Under the pieces are notes generated by a model. It worked only from the letters and a program-made list of their open reading frames with translations, was not told the origin of the DNA and did not search any database. From CAWGLW01 sp963823525 (GTDB lineage: Bacteria > Pseudomonadota > Gammaproteobacteria > Steroidobacterales > Steroidobacteraceae), in assembly GCA_963823525.1 (NCBI GenBank), contig CAWGLW010000001.1:372001-436000 (forward strand): 64,000 bases of DNA, given 5' to 3'. The position numbers were made by a program, and so were the translations under genes. Position 1 is the stretch's first letter, and each line of letters opens with the position of its first letter. Positions 1 to 6,732 of the stretch are shown here, one piece after another.

Positions 1-269
1 AGATCAAGGTTGGGTGAGCAGCAGTAGAATTTCGCGCCCGCCTCGTGTGCGTCCTTGATGAAATCATAGACGCTTTTCGGCGAACCCTCTTTGACGAACA
101 GTTTTTCCGCCACGCCTTTTCGCATCAGGCGACCGGAGGTGGCCGTGCAGATCACGTCCACCTCGTATTCCATCGCAGCCGCTACCGTCGCCTGGAAAAT
201 CGGCGCGCCGAGTTCCTCGCCGTTGCGTGGGTCGGTGTTAGCCATGACGATGATCAGTTTTTCTGCCAT
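1..269 (-). CDS. DsrE-family sulfur-relay protein (3' end outside window)
   Basis: Reading leftward from ATG at 269, 89 codons are visible before the edge. The start MAEKLIIVMANTDPRNGEE and the later YCCSPNLDL match DsrE/DsrF-fold proteins that carry persulfide sulfur on a cysteine; here the cysteines are the adjacent pair near residues 83-84. These proteins accept or hand on sulfane sulfur in the cytoplasm with TusA. It follows the lipoate-assembly genes in the same direction after a 115-base gap that holds a palindrome (330-345), so it may have its own promoter. It could be a DsrE3-type protein of the sHdr pathway; the missing C-terminus prevents a subfamily call. Confidence 0.8.
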   Translation of the reverse strand, partial: MAEKLIIVMANTDPRNGEELGAPIFQATVAAAMEYEVDVICTATSGRLMRKGVAEKLFVKEGSPKSVYDFIKDAHEAGAKFYCCSPNLD

Positions 270-329
270 TTCGCTTGCTCCAGCTCAGCTGTCAGGCGCT
301 GCTGAAGGCCTGCAAGGCAGCAGCAGCTT

Positions 330-345
330 ATTAGCTCACACTAAT
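330..345. promoter_or_regulatory. Palindrome ATTAG-N6-CTAAT upstream of the dsrE-like gene
   Basis: ATTAGctcacaCTAAT is an inverted repeat with 5-base arms in an AT-rich patch 61-76 bases before the dsrE-like ATG. The same ATTAG-N6-CTAAT arrangement recurs at 29963-29978. It has the size of an operator for a dimeric winged-helix repressor, for example the ArsR type that controls many sulfur-oxidation loci. No regulator gene is visible nearby. Confidence 0.35.
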
Positions 346-384
346 GAAAAAGATTGCCTGCCGCAATACGCATTCAGTGTCCTG

Positions 385-1077
385 TCATTCCATCAGGCCC
401 AGAACCTTTATCAGTCCGGTCATGGTCGGCACTAACGCATCTTCGATGCTGCGTTGCGTCATTCTAAGTTGCGCAAGCGTCGGCCCCGGTTGCTCCGGGC
501 TCTCGTCGAATTCCATGATCAGGTCTTCGATGATCGCGGCCTTTATCCCCGGGTGTCCGGTGAATCCGAGCGCCCTTTTGCCGAGCTGAAACACGGCCGG
601 CCGGCCGGCCTCGTCGACGGCCAGTACCCTCGCGCTCGCCGGCAGATCCGGCTCGTCACGGCCATAGGTCACGAGCGGAAACCGCTCGGGCAGGTAGCCG
701 GCCAGCGCATCCGTCTCGATACGCCGCGCCTCGGAGACACGGAACTGCAGCGGGGCTTTCGATGCGCCACCGCCGGCCGCGATCGAGAGAATCTGCGCCC
801 CGAGTCCAACGCCGAGCAGCGGCTTGCCCCCATCGAGTGCAGCCCGGGTCAACTCGATTTCGGCCTGCAGAGTCGGCAGATCACGTCCGCCGGCGCTGCC
901 CCAGGGACCGCCACCGAGCAGTACGAGTCCGTCGGGCAGCGCATCGGCACCCGGCAGGCGCCCGCCCGCCGTGAACGGGCGTGAATAATGGAAGCGAATC
1001 TGCCGCCCCTCGAGGTGATCCTCGAGCAGGCCGAGGTATTCCGCCGAGGTGTGCTGTACGACGGCCAGTGTTTTCAT
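385..1077 (-). CDS. Class I glutamine amidotransferase homologue lacking catalytic residues
   Basis: The 230-residue protein has the length and layout of a stand-alone class I GATase domain. Where the nucleophile elbow GxCxGxQ is expected it reads GVGLGAQ (residues 89-95), so the cysteine is glycine 91 (codon GGA). The usual HPE triad end reads HPG (H175, G177). It should therefore not hydrolyse glutamine. Its ATG overlaps the stop of the lipoate ligase gene by four bases, which indicates translational coupling. GATase-like genes are, to my recollection, found beside lipS1/lipS2 and slpl in sHdr loci. A structural or binding role in lipoate assembly is inferred; the function is unknown. Confidence 0.8.
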   Translation of the reverse strand: MKTLAVVQHTSAEYLGLLEDHLEGRQIRFHYSRPFTAGGRLPGADALPDGLVLLGGGPWGSAGGRDLPTLQAEIELTRAALDGGKPLLGVGLGAQILSIAAGGGASKAPLQFRVSEARRIETDALAGYLPERFPLVTYGRDEPDLPASARVLAVDEAGRPAVFQLGKRALGFTGHPGIKAAIIEDLIMEFDESPEQPGPTLAQLRMTQRSIEDALVPTMTGLIKVLGLME

Positions 1078-2165
1078 TCGGACGGGGATTGATCGACGCG
1101 TGCGCTTTCCAGAGCGTCGGCCACCGAGGCGGCGAAGTCGGCCGGCGATACGCTCAACGCACTGATGCTGTGTTGCGCAAAGAACTCGTCCAGTACGACC
1201 AGGACATCGTCGACGAGCCTGCCGCGCAGCGCGGCTTCCAGGTCAAGAATCGTACGCGGCGGTGCAACGAAGAAATCGCCCGTGATCAGCACCTGGCTGA
1301 CCTGGTTGCGGTGCTTTCCCTGCAGGCGAAGATAGGTCGTCACCGTGCCACCCGGTCCGGTATGAGTGCCGGAAGAAAAATCGCTTTCCCTCGCCGGATC
1401 GTCGATTTCGGCGACGAAACGATCGGTGCCGATCTCCTCGTCGAAGCACCGCTGCGCCAGCTGTATCTCATTGGAGCCGAGTTCACCGGTCTCCCAGCCA
1501 ATGCCAAGACGCTCGGAGAGCGCTTCGAGCAAGGCCCGCTGTATCTGCTCGAGTCCCGGGGTTGCGGGACCGAGCAGTTCACGCAGCGTCACGACGCGCT
1601 GCGCCGCTGAGTCGAGCTCATGCCGGGCCAGTTTCGACTGCGGTACCCGCAACGCGGCGACCATGTCCGCGGGGTTCATGTCTACGAGCACCGTACCCTG
1701 GTATATCAGCGTGTCGCCGTCGAAAAATCCACCCGTACCACTGATCTTGCGTCCGTCCACTTCGATGTCATTGCGCGGCCGGTAACGCGCATCGACGCCC
1801 AGGCGGCCGAGACCGTCAGCGACCGCTTCGCAGATCTCGCTCGCAATATCGGTCAGCGAGGTCACGCCAAGCGTACTGCGACCGAAAACCATGCCCCAGC
1901 CAAGCTGGCCCGGGTCGAGATAGATTGCGCCACCCCCGGTAATCCGCCGCGCGATGCCGACACCGTTGGCACGGCAGTAGTCGAGATCGATCTCCTGGGC
2001 CAGTGCCTGATGTCGGCCCACCAGGGCGGTCGGCGGAAAGCGGATAAATCGCAGTGTGTCCGGTATCAGCGAAGCCTGGCGGGCCTCGATCATCGCCTGG
2101 TCAAGCGCGATGTTGAATCGTCCTTCACGGACCCCCGTATCGAGCACGCGAAAACGGGCGCCCAT
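1074..2165 (-). CDS. lplA: Lipoate-protein ligase with C-terminal domain, sLpl(AB)-like
   Basis: The 363-residue protein belongs to the LplA/LipB/BirA family. RRITGGGA (73-80) is the lipoate/adenylate-binding loop and GRKISGTGG (138-146) carries the family's catalytic lysine (K140). Residues from about 245 form an LplB-like accessory domain. Such enzymes activate lipoate or octanoate with ATP and attach it to a lysine of an acceptor domain. Starting five bases after a radical SAM stop and overlapping the GATase start, it belongs to one operon. Next to two radical SAM genes of the LipS1/LipS2 kind it fits the sLpl(AB) ligase serving LbpA of the sHdr pathway rather than dehydrogenase lipoylation. 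That substrate assignment rests on context. Confidence 0.88.
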   Translation of the reverse strand: MGARFRVLDTGVREGRFNIALDQAMIEARQASLIPDTLRFIRFPPTALVGRHQALAQEIDLDYCRANGVGIARRITGGGAIYLDPGQLGWGMVFGRSTLGVTSLTDIASEICEAVADGLGRLGVDARYRPRNDIEVDGRKISGTGGFFDGDTLIYQGTVLVDMNPADMVAALRVPQSKLARHELDSAAQRVVTLRELLGPATPGLEQIQRALLEALSERLGIGWETGELGSNEIQLAQRCFDEEIGTDRFVAEIDDPARESDFSSGTHTGPGGTVTTYLRLQGKHRNQVSQVLITGDFFVAPPRTILDLEAALRGRLVDDVLVVLDEFFAQHSISALSVSPADFAASVADALESARVDQSPSE

Positions 2166-2169
2166 CGAC

Positions 2170-3429
2170 TCAGGCCTTGACGACGGGAATCTTCAGCTGA
2201 CGGCGGATCTTGCGCAGGTCCTGCTTGTTCGGCTGAAACGGGAAGCTGGCAATGTTGCTCGGCGGCGAGTCGCCGTAGGGACGGTCGCAGGCCGATACGT
2301 CGTCGCGAAACTTCCCCGGACAGCCCGAGGTACGGAACGCCACGCCATCGTTGATGATCTCATCGAGTTCCGCCTGGACCAGGCCGAAATCATCAACGCG
2401 CCCGGCAGAATCAAACGACATCTGCTCCAGGCGCACGCCCATGTAGTCGATCAGGTAACGTGCCAGCTGCACACGCCGCCACTGGTCCCGTGGCGTCGCC
2501 GGCAGGTGATCCATCAGTGAGCCCTGCTCGGGGAAGAAGCAGAACATGTGACTGTGGCCGCCGAGGTCCACGAGTTTCTGCACGAGTTCGAGAACTTCGC
2601 GCTCGGTCTCGCCCATGCCCACGATGATGTGCGCGCCGAACTTCTGTGGCCCGAAAACGTCGCGCGCGTGCAACAGGATCTCCCAGTACTTGTCCCAGCG
2701 ATGCGGTGACTGCACGCCCTTCCCGCGCGTCCGTTCGAACAGGTCCGGCGTGGCCGCATCGAGCGCGACCGTGAAGATGTCGGCGCCGAGGTCGCGCAGG
2801 CCCCGGACGTCGGCGCGGGTCATGGTCGTCGGATTGGAGAGAATCGACACAGGGATCGTGTCCGGGTCGACGCGTGCCGTCCATGCCTTGAGCACCGAGA
2901 CCGTGTCGTCGTCGGATCGGGGGTGCGTGATCATCGAGATGCACATCCGGTGGAACGGGCTGTTCGCGCCGTCACGCGCCACGATGTCAGCCACTTCGGC
3001 CATGGGAACGGCCGGCCAGTCGACGCGAATAAAATTTCGATCCGCGTAGTCACGGTCCGCCTCGCGATGCCGCGCGAGGCCGCAGTAAGCACAATTGGCG
3101 CGACAGCCCTCCGGGTAGGTGAGCAGCAGGTTCAGGCAACGCGTGCACGCGCAACGGTGCATCTTGCCCGGCATCACGCCCAGCGTGATCGCCGCCGCGG
3201 TCGACATCTGCACGTACTCGGGCGAGCGCATCTGTGGCGTCAGCACGTTGTTGTTTGGCAGGTAAACACCTTGTGGCGGCACCGCCGAATCTTTGACTCG
3301 CCGCCCGTTGCGCGCGGTCGCGTCGGGTTTTACCGGAGCACGCGGCTGCATGCGCTCGAAGGCGTTAAAGGATCGATCGGTACCCGGCCTGCCCGACGGC
3401 GCCTCACCGCCCTGCTTGATACAACTCAT
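2170..3429 (-). CDS. Radical SAM protein, probable lipoyl synthase partner (LipS1/LipS2 type)
   Basis: The 419-residue protein has CRANCAYC (CxxxCxxC, near residues 109-116), the ligand set for the SAM-cleaving 4Fe-4S cluster. Just before it lies CACTRC, and near the C-terminus GCPG and CDRPYG, so extra cysteines are available for an auxiliary cluster. The C-terminal part resembles biotin-synthase-type sulfur-insertion enzymes. In the LipS1/LipS2 pathway two such proteins together insert sulfur at C6 and C8 of protein-bound octanoate. It is sandwiched between the other radical SAM gene (30-base gap) and the ligase gene (4-base gap). ATG 3429 was chosen over GTG 3432. Which of the two LipS proteins it is cannot be decided here. 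Confidence 0.85.
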   Translation of the reverse strand: MSCIKQGGEAPSGRPGTDRSFNAFERMQPRAPVKPDATARNGRRVKDSAVPPQGVYLPNNNVLTPQMRSPEYVQMSTAAAITLGVMPGKMHRCACTRCLNLLLTYPEGCRANCAYCGLARHREADRDYADRNFIRVDWPAVPMAEVADIVARDGANSPFHRMCISMITHPRSDDDTVSVLKAWTARVDPDTIPVSILSNPTTMTRADVRGLRDLGADIFTVALDAATPDLFERTRGKGVQSPHRWDKYWEILLHARDVFGPQKFGAHIIVGMGETEREVLELVQKLVDLGGHSHMFCFFPEQGSLMDHLPATPRDQWRRVQLARYLIDYMGVRLEQMSFDSAGRVDDFGLVQAELDEIINDGVAFRTSGCPGKFRDDVSACDRPYGDSPPSNIASFPFQPNKQDLRKIRRQLKIPVVKA

Positions 3430-3459
3430 CACATCACCCCGACTTTTAGTTCCGGCCGA

Positions 3460-4497
3460 CTACGCGGCGCAGGACCGCCCATTGCTCGCAAGCCTGTCCG
3501 TACCGAGCTTGATTGAGCAGCAGGCGTGCTCCTGGTGGTAAGGCCGCCCGATAGCCCTTGCCACCGAGGCTGCGCCATCGGCCGGAAAGGCAATGCCGTC
3601 GAGTCCGGCCATCACGGCATAGGCATCGACGATTCGTTTGTGAAGGCCGGGCGGTCGCGCGCAGCCGAGCAACACCTGACGGTCCGCAAGACGTTCGCGT
3701 GCAGCGGCGAAGATCCGTCCTACCTCGTGCGGATCGGGCACCTCGTACAGCCCTGGCTGCGCGTAGAACGGCATGACCACGACGAGTACGAGGGCCTTTA
3801 CCGCATGACGGGCGACGATATCGAACGCGTTGGGTTCGCCAAGCATGCGGCCGTAATGCAGGCCGATGACGATGTGCGGACTGACCTCCATCGAGGTCGC
3901 GCACAGTGCGGCAAGCGTCGATTCGAAATCTTCAACCGGACGATCCAGGTGATACACCTCGCGAATCGTCTCGTTGGCACCGATGACGTCCATCATCGCA
4001 GTATCGACGCCGGCCGATTCCATGGCTCGCGCGCCGGCCTCATCGGTCAAAGCCGTGTGAATCGCGATGCGCATGTCCGGGAAGTCGCGCTTGAGCCGTT
4101 CGATGACCGGATAAAAGCGATCGTAGCGAATCTCATTGCGCCGGTTCGATCCGCCCGACAGCAGGAAGCCCTGAAGGCCCTGCGTCGCCACGAGGTGGCG
4201 CACCTTCTGCTCGAGCACCGCCGGTGACGTGGCTGCAATCATCGGCTTGAGAATTTCAGCGCGGCAATGGTCGCAGTTCAGGCCGCAGGCCGCGCCGGTA
4301 ACAGAGAAAGACGGAAAACTGTTGCGGCCGCAGCCCTGCAGCTCCGTGCTGGCATAGTCCTTGAAGCTGGGTGTCGAAAAACGGATCGGCCGCGGATCGG
4401 CGTCTTCCGCCCTGCGCTGAAGTTCATGCACGAACTCCGCGTCAAACGCGATGTCCTCGAGGTCCTCGATCTGCCCGAGCGAATCAAGCCAGTTCAT
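3460..4497 (-). CDS. Radical SAM protein, second member of LipS1/LipS2-type pair
   Basis: The 345-residue protein has CGLNCDHC (residues 71-78), the CxxxCxxC radical SAM signature, and LLSGGSNRR shortly after, consistent with a SAM-binding GGE-like loop. Further cysteines occur at C56, in LLGCARPPG and in the C-terminal HACCSIKL, possible ligands of a second cluster. It is expected to work with the following radical SAM protein to thiolate octanoyl-lysine. Its ATG lies inside the 3' end of the deacylase gene (14-base overlap), so the two are co-translated. The assignment to lipoate synthesis comes mainly from the adjacent ligase and sulfur-relay genes. Confidence 0.85.
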   Translation of the reverse strand: MNWLDSLGQIEDLEDIAFDAEFVHELQRRAEDADPRPIRFSTPSFKDYASTELQGCGRNSFPSFSVTGAACGLNCDHCRAEILKPMIAATSPAVLEQKVRHLVATQGLQGFLLSGGSNRRNEIRYDRFYPVIERLKRDFPDMRIAIHTALTDEAGARAMESAGVDTAMMDVIGANETIREVYHLDRPVEDFESTLAALCATSMEVSPHIVIGLHYGRMLGEPNAFDIVARHAVKALVLVVVMPFYAQPGLYEVPDPHEVGRIFAAARERLADRQVLLGCARPPGLHKRIVDAYAVMAGLDGIAFPADGAASVARAIGRPYHQEHACCSIKLGTDRLASNGRSCAA

Positions 4498-5644
4498 GCA
4501 TCCTCCGCTGCGCGCGGCCGCTGCGTTGCGCCGTCGACTTTCTGTGTACCCGCGCCAAGTCTCTCACCTCGTCGCGCACCGGACCACTGTTCGGTACGTC
4601 GCGCAAGGTCGACTTCCACTCGGGCTTTACCTCGTCCTCATCGATCAGGTCGCAGCTCAGTCCATTCAGAATATCGACGGCCCCTGCCGGCAGTGTGGCA
4701 GGGAGTCCGCGACCACTCAAACGACCCCACAGGCCCGTCCAGCATCTCGCGAGTGTCCATGGATTGTAACCTCCACCACCGAGCACCACGACCGTCCGCG
4801 TGAGGCAGGCGAGCTGTTCGACGGCCGCCCAGAGCGCGCCGTTACTGAGTGCCATTCGGGACAGCGGATCTCCGCTAAGGGCATCCGTGCCGCAAGTCAC
4901 GACGACTGCGCCCGGCGAGAACTGGCGGGCGTGCGGGACCACCACCTCGGACATCAGGTAGGCCAGTTCGCTGTCGTTGAAACCGGCGGGCACCGGCAGA
5001 TTCCGGGCGTTGCCTCCGCCACGGTCGTCCGCGGCTCCGGAGTAAGGCCAGCGCCCCGATTCGTGAATGGAGATCGTCGCCACACCCGGGTCATACTCAA
5101 ATGCGAGTTGTACGCCGTCACCGTGGTGCGCATCGAGGTCCGCGTAGAGCACTCGATCAACGCCGCCTTTCTGAAGTCTGCGAATCGCGAACACGGGATC
5201 GTTGAAGTAACAGAACCCGCTCGCCCGGTCGCGAAGCCCATGATGGGTCCCCCCCGCCGGATGGAAGCTCACCCTGCCCTCGAGGGCCAGTTCCGCGGCC
5301 AGGATTGACCCGCCCACCTGCGTTGCGGCGCGCGTGAACAGCTCGGGAAACAGCGGATTTTCCAGCGTTCCAATACCAAATCGCTCCCGCACTTCAGCCG
5401 TGACCCGGTGCGTCTCATCCGCCTGCCGCAACGCCTCGAGGTACGCGCGATCGTGAAAGGTCTGCAGTTGCTCGATACTCGCGGCGGTGCATGGCCGATA
5501 GTGCTCCCGATCAAGCCAGCCCAGCTGCTCACACAGCCTGAGCACGGTGCCGACCCGCGGAATCGACAGTGGGTGATTCACCCCGTAAGCGGGACGGCGA
5601 CAAAAGTCGCTGCCAATAAACACTGCGGTCTTCTCGCGTTCCAC
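4484..5644 (-). CDS. HDAC-fold (AcuC-like) zinc deacylase
   Basis: This is a class I/AcuC-type deacetylase with an intact active site: GGTHHG (tandem histidines), the zinc motif DLDAHHGDG, the second zinc aspartate in CGTDALSGD, and the transition-state tyrosine in LGGGGYNP. The family removes acyl groups from lysine side chains or polyamines. Its 3' end overlaps the radical SAM start, so it is the first gene of the lipoate-assembly operon, suggesting an acyl- or lipoyl-lysine of that pathway as substrate (inference). The start is uncertain: GTG 5644 is used because it is preceded by a G-rich stretch and is near the usual N-terminus; a TTG at 5689 would add 15 residues. Confidence 0.85.
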   Translation of the reverse strand: MEREKTAVFIGSDFCRRPAYGVNHPLSIPRVGTVLRLCEQLGWLDREHYRPCTAASIEQLQTFHDRAYLEALRQADETHRVTAEVRERFGIGTLENPLFPELFTRAATQVGGSILAAELALEGRVSFHPAGGTHHGLRDRASGFCYFNDPVFAIRRLQKGGVDRVLYADLDAHHGDGVQLAFEYDPGVATISIHESGRWPYSGAADDRGGGNARNLPVPAGFNDSELAYLMSEVVVPHARQFSPGAVVVTCGTDALSGDPLSRMALSNGALWAAVEQLACLTRTVVVLGGGGYNPWTLARCWTGLWGRLSGRGLPATLPAGAVDILNGLSCDLIDEDEVKPEWKSTLRDVPNSGPVRDEVRDLARVHRKSTAQRSGRAQRRMHELA

Positions 5645-5714
5645 TGCCCGCCCCGCATCCAGAAAAAGCACCGGGAAAACACCTATCAAGATCGTTACAG
5701 TCCGCTGGCTCAGG

Positions 5715-5737
5715 CTAATCTATTCGACTTCTCTAAT
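5715..5737. promoter_or_regulatory. Two CTAAT pentamers in the divergent sulfur/lipoate promoter region
   Basis: CTAAT occurs at 5715-5719 and 5733-5737, 18 bases apart, in the AT-rich gap between the divergent deacylase and dsrE2 genes. The pentamer is one arm of the palindromes at 330-345 and 29963-29978. The sites could be half-sites for the same regulator or part of promoter elements. No clear -35/-10 pair can be assigned with confidence. Confidence 0.25.
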
Positions 5738-5760
5738 AAAGGTGCCTCTGCTATGGTTCC

Positions 5761-5780
5761 GCTGATTAAACAAAATCAGC
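5761..5780. promoter_or_regulatory. Perfect 7-base inverted repeat before dsrE2
   Basis: GCTGATTaaacaaAATCAGC is a perfect inverted repeat with 7-base arms and a 6-base spacer. It ends 16 bases before the dsrE2 ATG and just ahead of the ribosome-binding AAGGGG. It could be an operator for the divergent sulfur/lipoate operons or, if transcribed, a 5' hairpin near the ribosome-binding site. Confidence 0.45.
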
Positions 5781-5796
5781 TATCCAAGGGGTTCTC

Positions 5797-6279
5797 ATGG
5801 CAGCCAAGAACATGTCGATCATCGTGACGAAAGGCCAGCTGGACTGGGCCTATCCACCATTCATCCTGTCGACCACGGCAGCCGCCATGGGTCTCGACGT
5901 CACCATGTTTTTCACCTTCTATGGGCTCCCACTGCTGCTGAAAAATCTCGACCTGAAGCTATCGCCGCTGGGTAACCCTGCGATGAAAATGCCGATGGCC
6001 GGCGGGCACATGGGCATGCCGAACATCGCTTCGATGATCCCGGGCGTGGATTCCGTGGCCACGGGGATGATGAAGAGCATGATGAAGAAAAAGGGCGTCG
6101 CGACGATCGAAGAATTGCGCGATCTCGCCGTGGAATCGGACGTCCGACTGATTGCCTGTCAAATGACGATGGACCTGTTCGAGTACTCGCTCGACGACAT
6201 GATTCCGGGGATCGAACTGGGTGGCGCAGCGACGTACATCGAGGTCGCGACACAATCCGAGATCAACCTGTTTATTTAG
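5797..6279 (+). CDS. dsrE2: DsrE2-type sulfur carrier protein
   Basis: The 160-residue protein has the DsrE/DsrF/DrsH-like fold with the conserved LIAC motif; C121, the only cysteine, is the expected persulfide carrier. The hydrophobic segment around residues 22-47 (FYGLPLLL) and the methionine-rich loop near 63-96 are typical of DsrE2, which is often membrane-associated. DsrE2 proteins pair genetically with TusA, encoded 26 bases downstream, and take part in cytoplasmic sulfane-sulfur traffic in sulfur oxidisers. AAGGGG six bases before ATG supports the start. It opens the rightward operon opposite the lipoate-assembly operon. Confidence 0.9.
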   Translation: MAAKNMSIIVTKGQLDWAYPPFILSTTAAAMGLDVTMFFTFYGLPLLLKNLDLKLSPLGNPAMKMPMAGGHMGMPNIASMIPGVDSVATGMMKSMMKKKGVATIEELRDLAVESDVRLIACQMTMDLFEYSLDDMIPGIELGGAATYIEVATQSEINLFI

Positions 6280-6305
6280 CCCATACCAATCACGAGGGGA
6301 ACCCC

Positions 6306-6533
6306 ATGGCCGACCAGACGCTCGACGCAAAAGGACTGAACTGCCCGCTGCCGATCCTCAAGGCAAAGAAGGCGCTCAAGGCGCTGCCCGCGGGCGGTAC
6401 GCTGGAAATACTCGCTACCGACCCTGGCTCGGTCAAGGATTTCGAGGCGTTTTGCCGCACCACCGGCAATGAACTCGTCGAGTCTTCGGTCGAAGGCGAC
6501 ATATTTCGCTTCGTGCTGAAAAACACGGCGTGA
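6306..6533 (+). CDS. tusA: TusA sulfur carrier protein
   Basis: The 75-residue protein has the SirA/TusA fold with the invariant CPxP motif as C13-PLP; C13 carries sulfur as a persulfide. TusA passes sulfur between rhodanese/DsrE proteins and acceptors, either for tRNA thiolation or, in sulfur oxidisers, into Dsr or sHdr pathways. Location directly after dsrE2 and opposite the lipoate genes favours the oxidation role. The ribosome-binding site AGGGGAACCCC lies immediately before ATG. The protein is full length. Confidence 0.95.
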   Translation: MADQTLDAKGLNCPLPILKAKKALKALPAGGTLEILATDPGSVKDFEAFCRTTGNELVESSVEGDIFRFVLKNTA

Positions 6534-6589
6534 AGCCGGGTCCGGTCCGGGCGTTCTGCCTGGCAGCCGCGTTCAATTCCAACCCCTGC

Positions 6590-6619
6590 CCTGCGTGTTG
6601 CCAGTCTGCAACACGCAGG
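6590..6619. terminator. Strong hairpin between tusA and the fadL-like gene
   Basis: Two perfect 12-base arms, CCTGCGTGTTGC (6590-6601) and GCAACACGCAGG (6608-6619), flank a 6-base loop. It starts 56 bases after the tusA stop. There is no T-run, so it may be a stem that terminates weakly, stabilises the tusA mRNA 3' end, or acts in attenuation. Confidence 0.5.
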
Positions 6620-6732
6620 CGAAAAGTTGGACAGATTGCGGAAAGTCCTGTTGTGGGAAAGCTCAACCGGAGCGATTCTTCTTCCTTCAGTTAATCGACA
6701 CTGTGCCGCCTCCGGCGGCTATCGGGGGTTCA

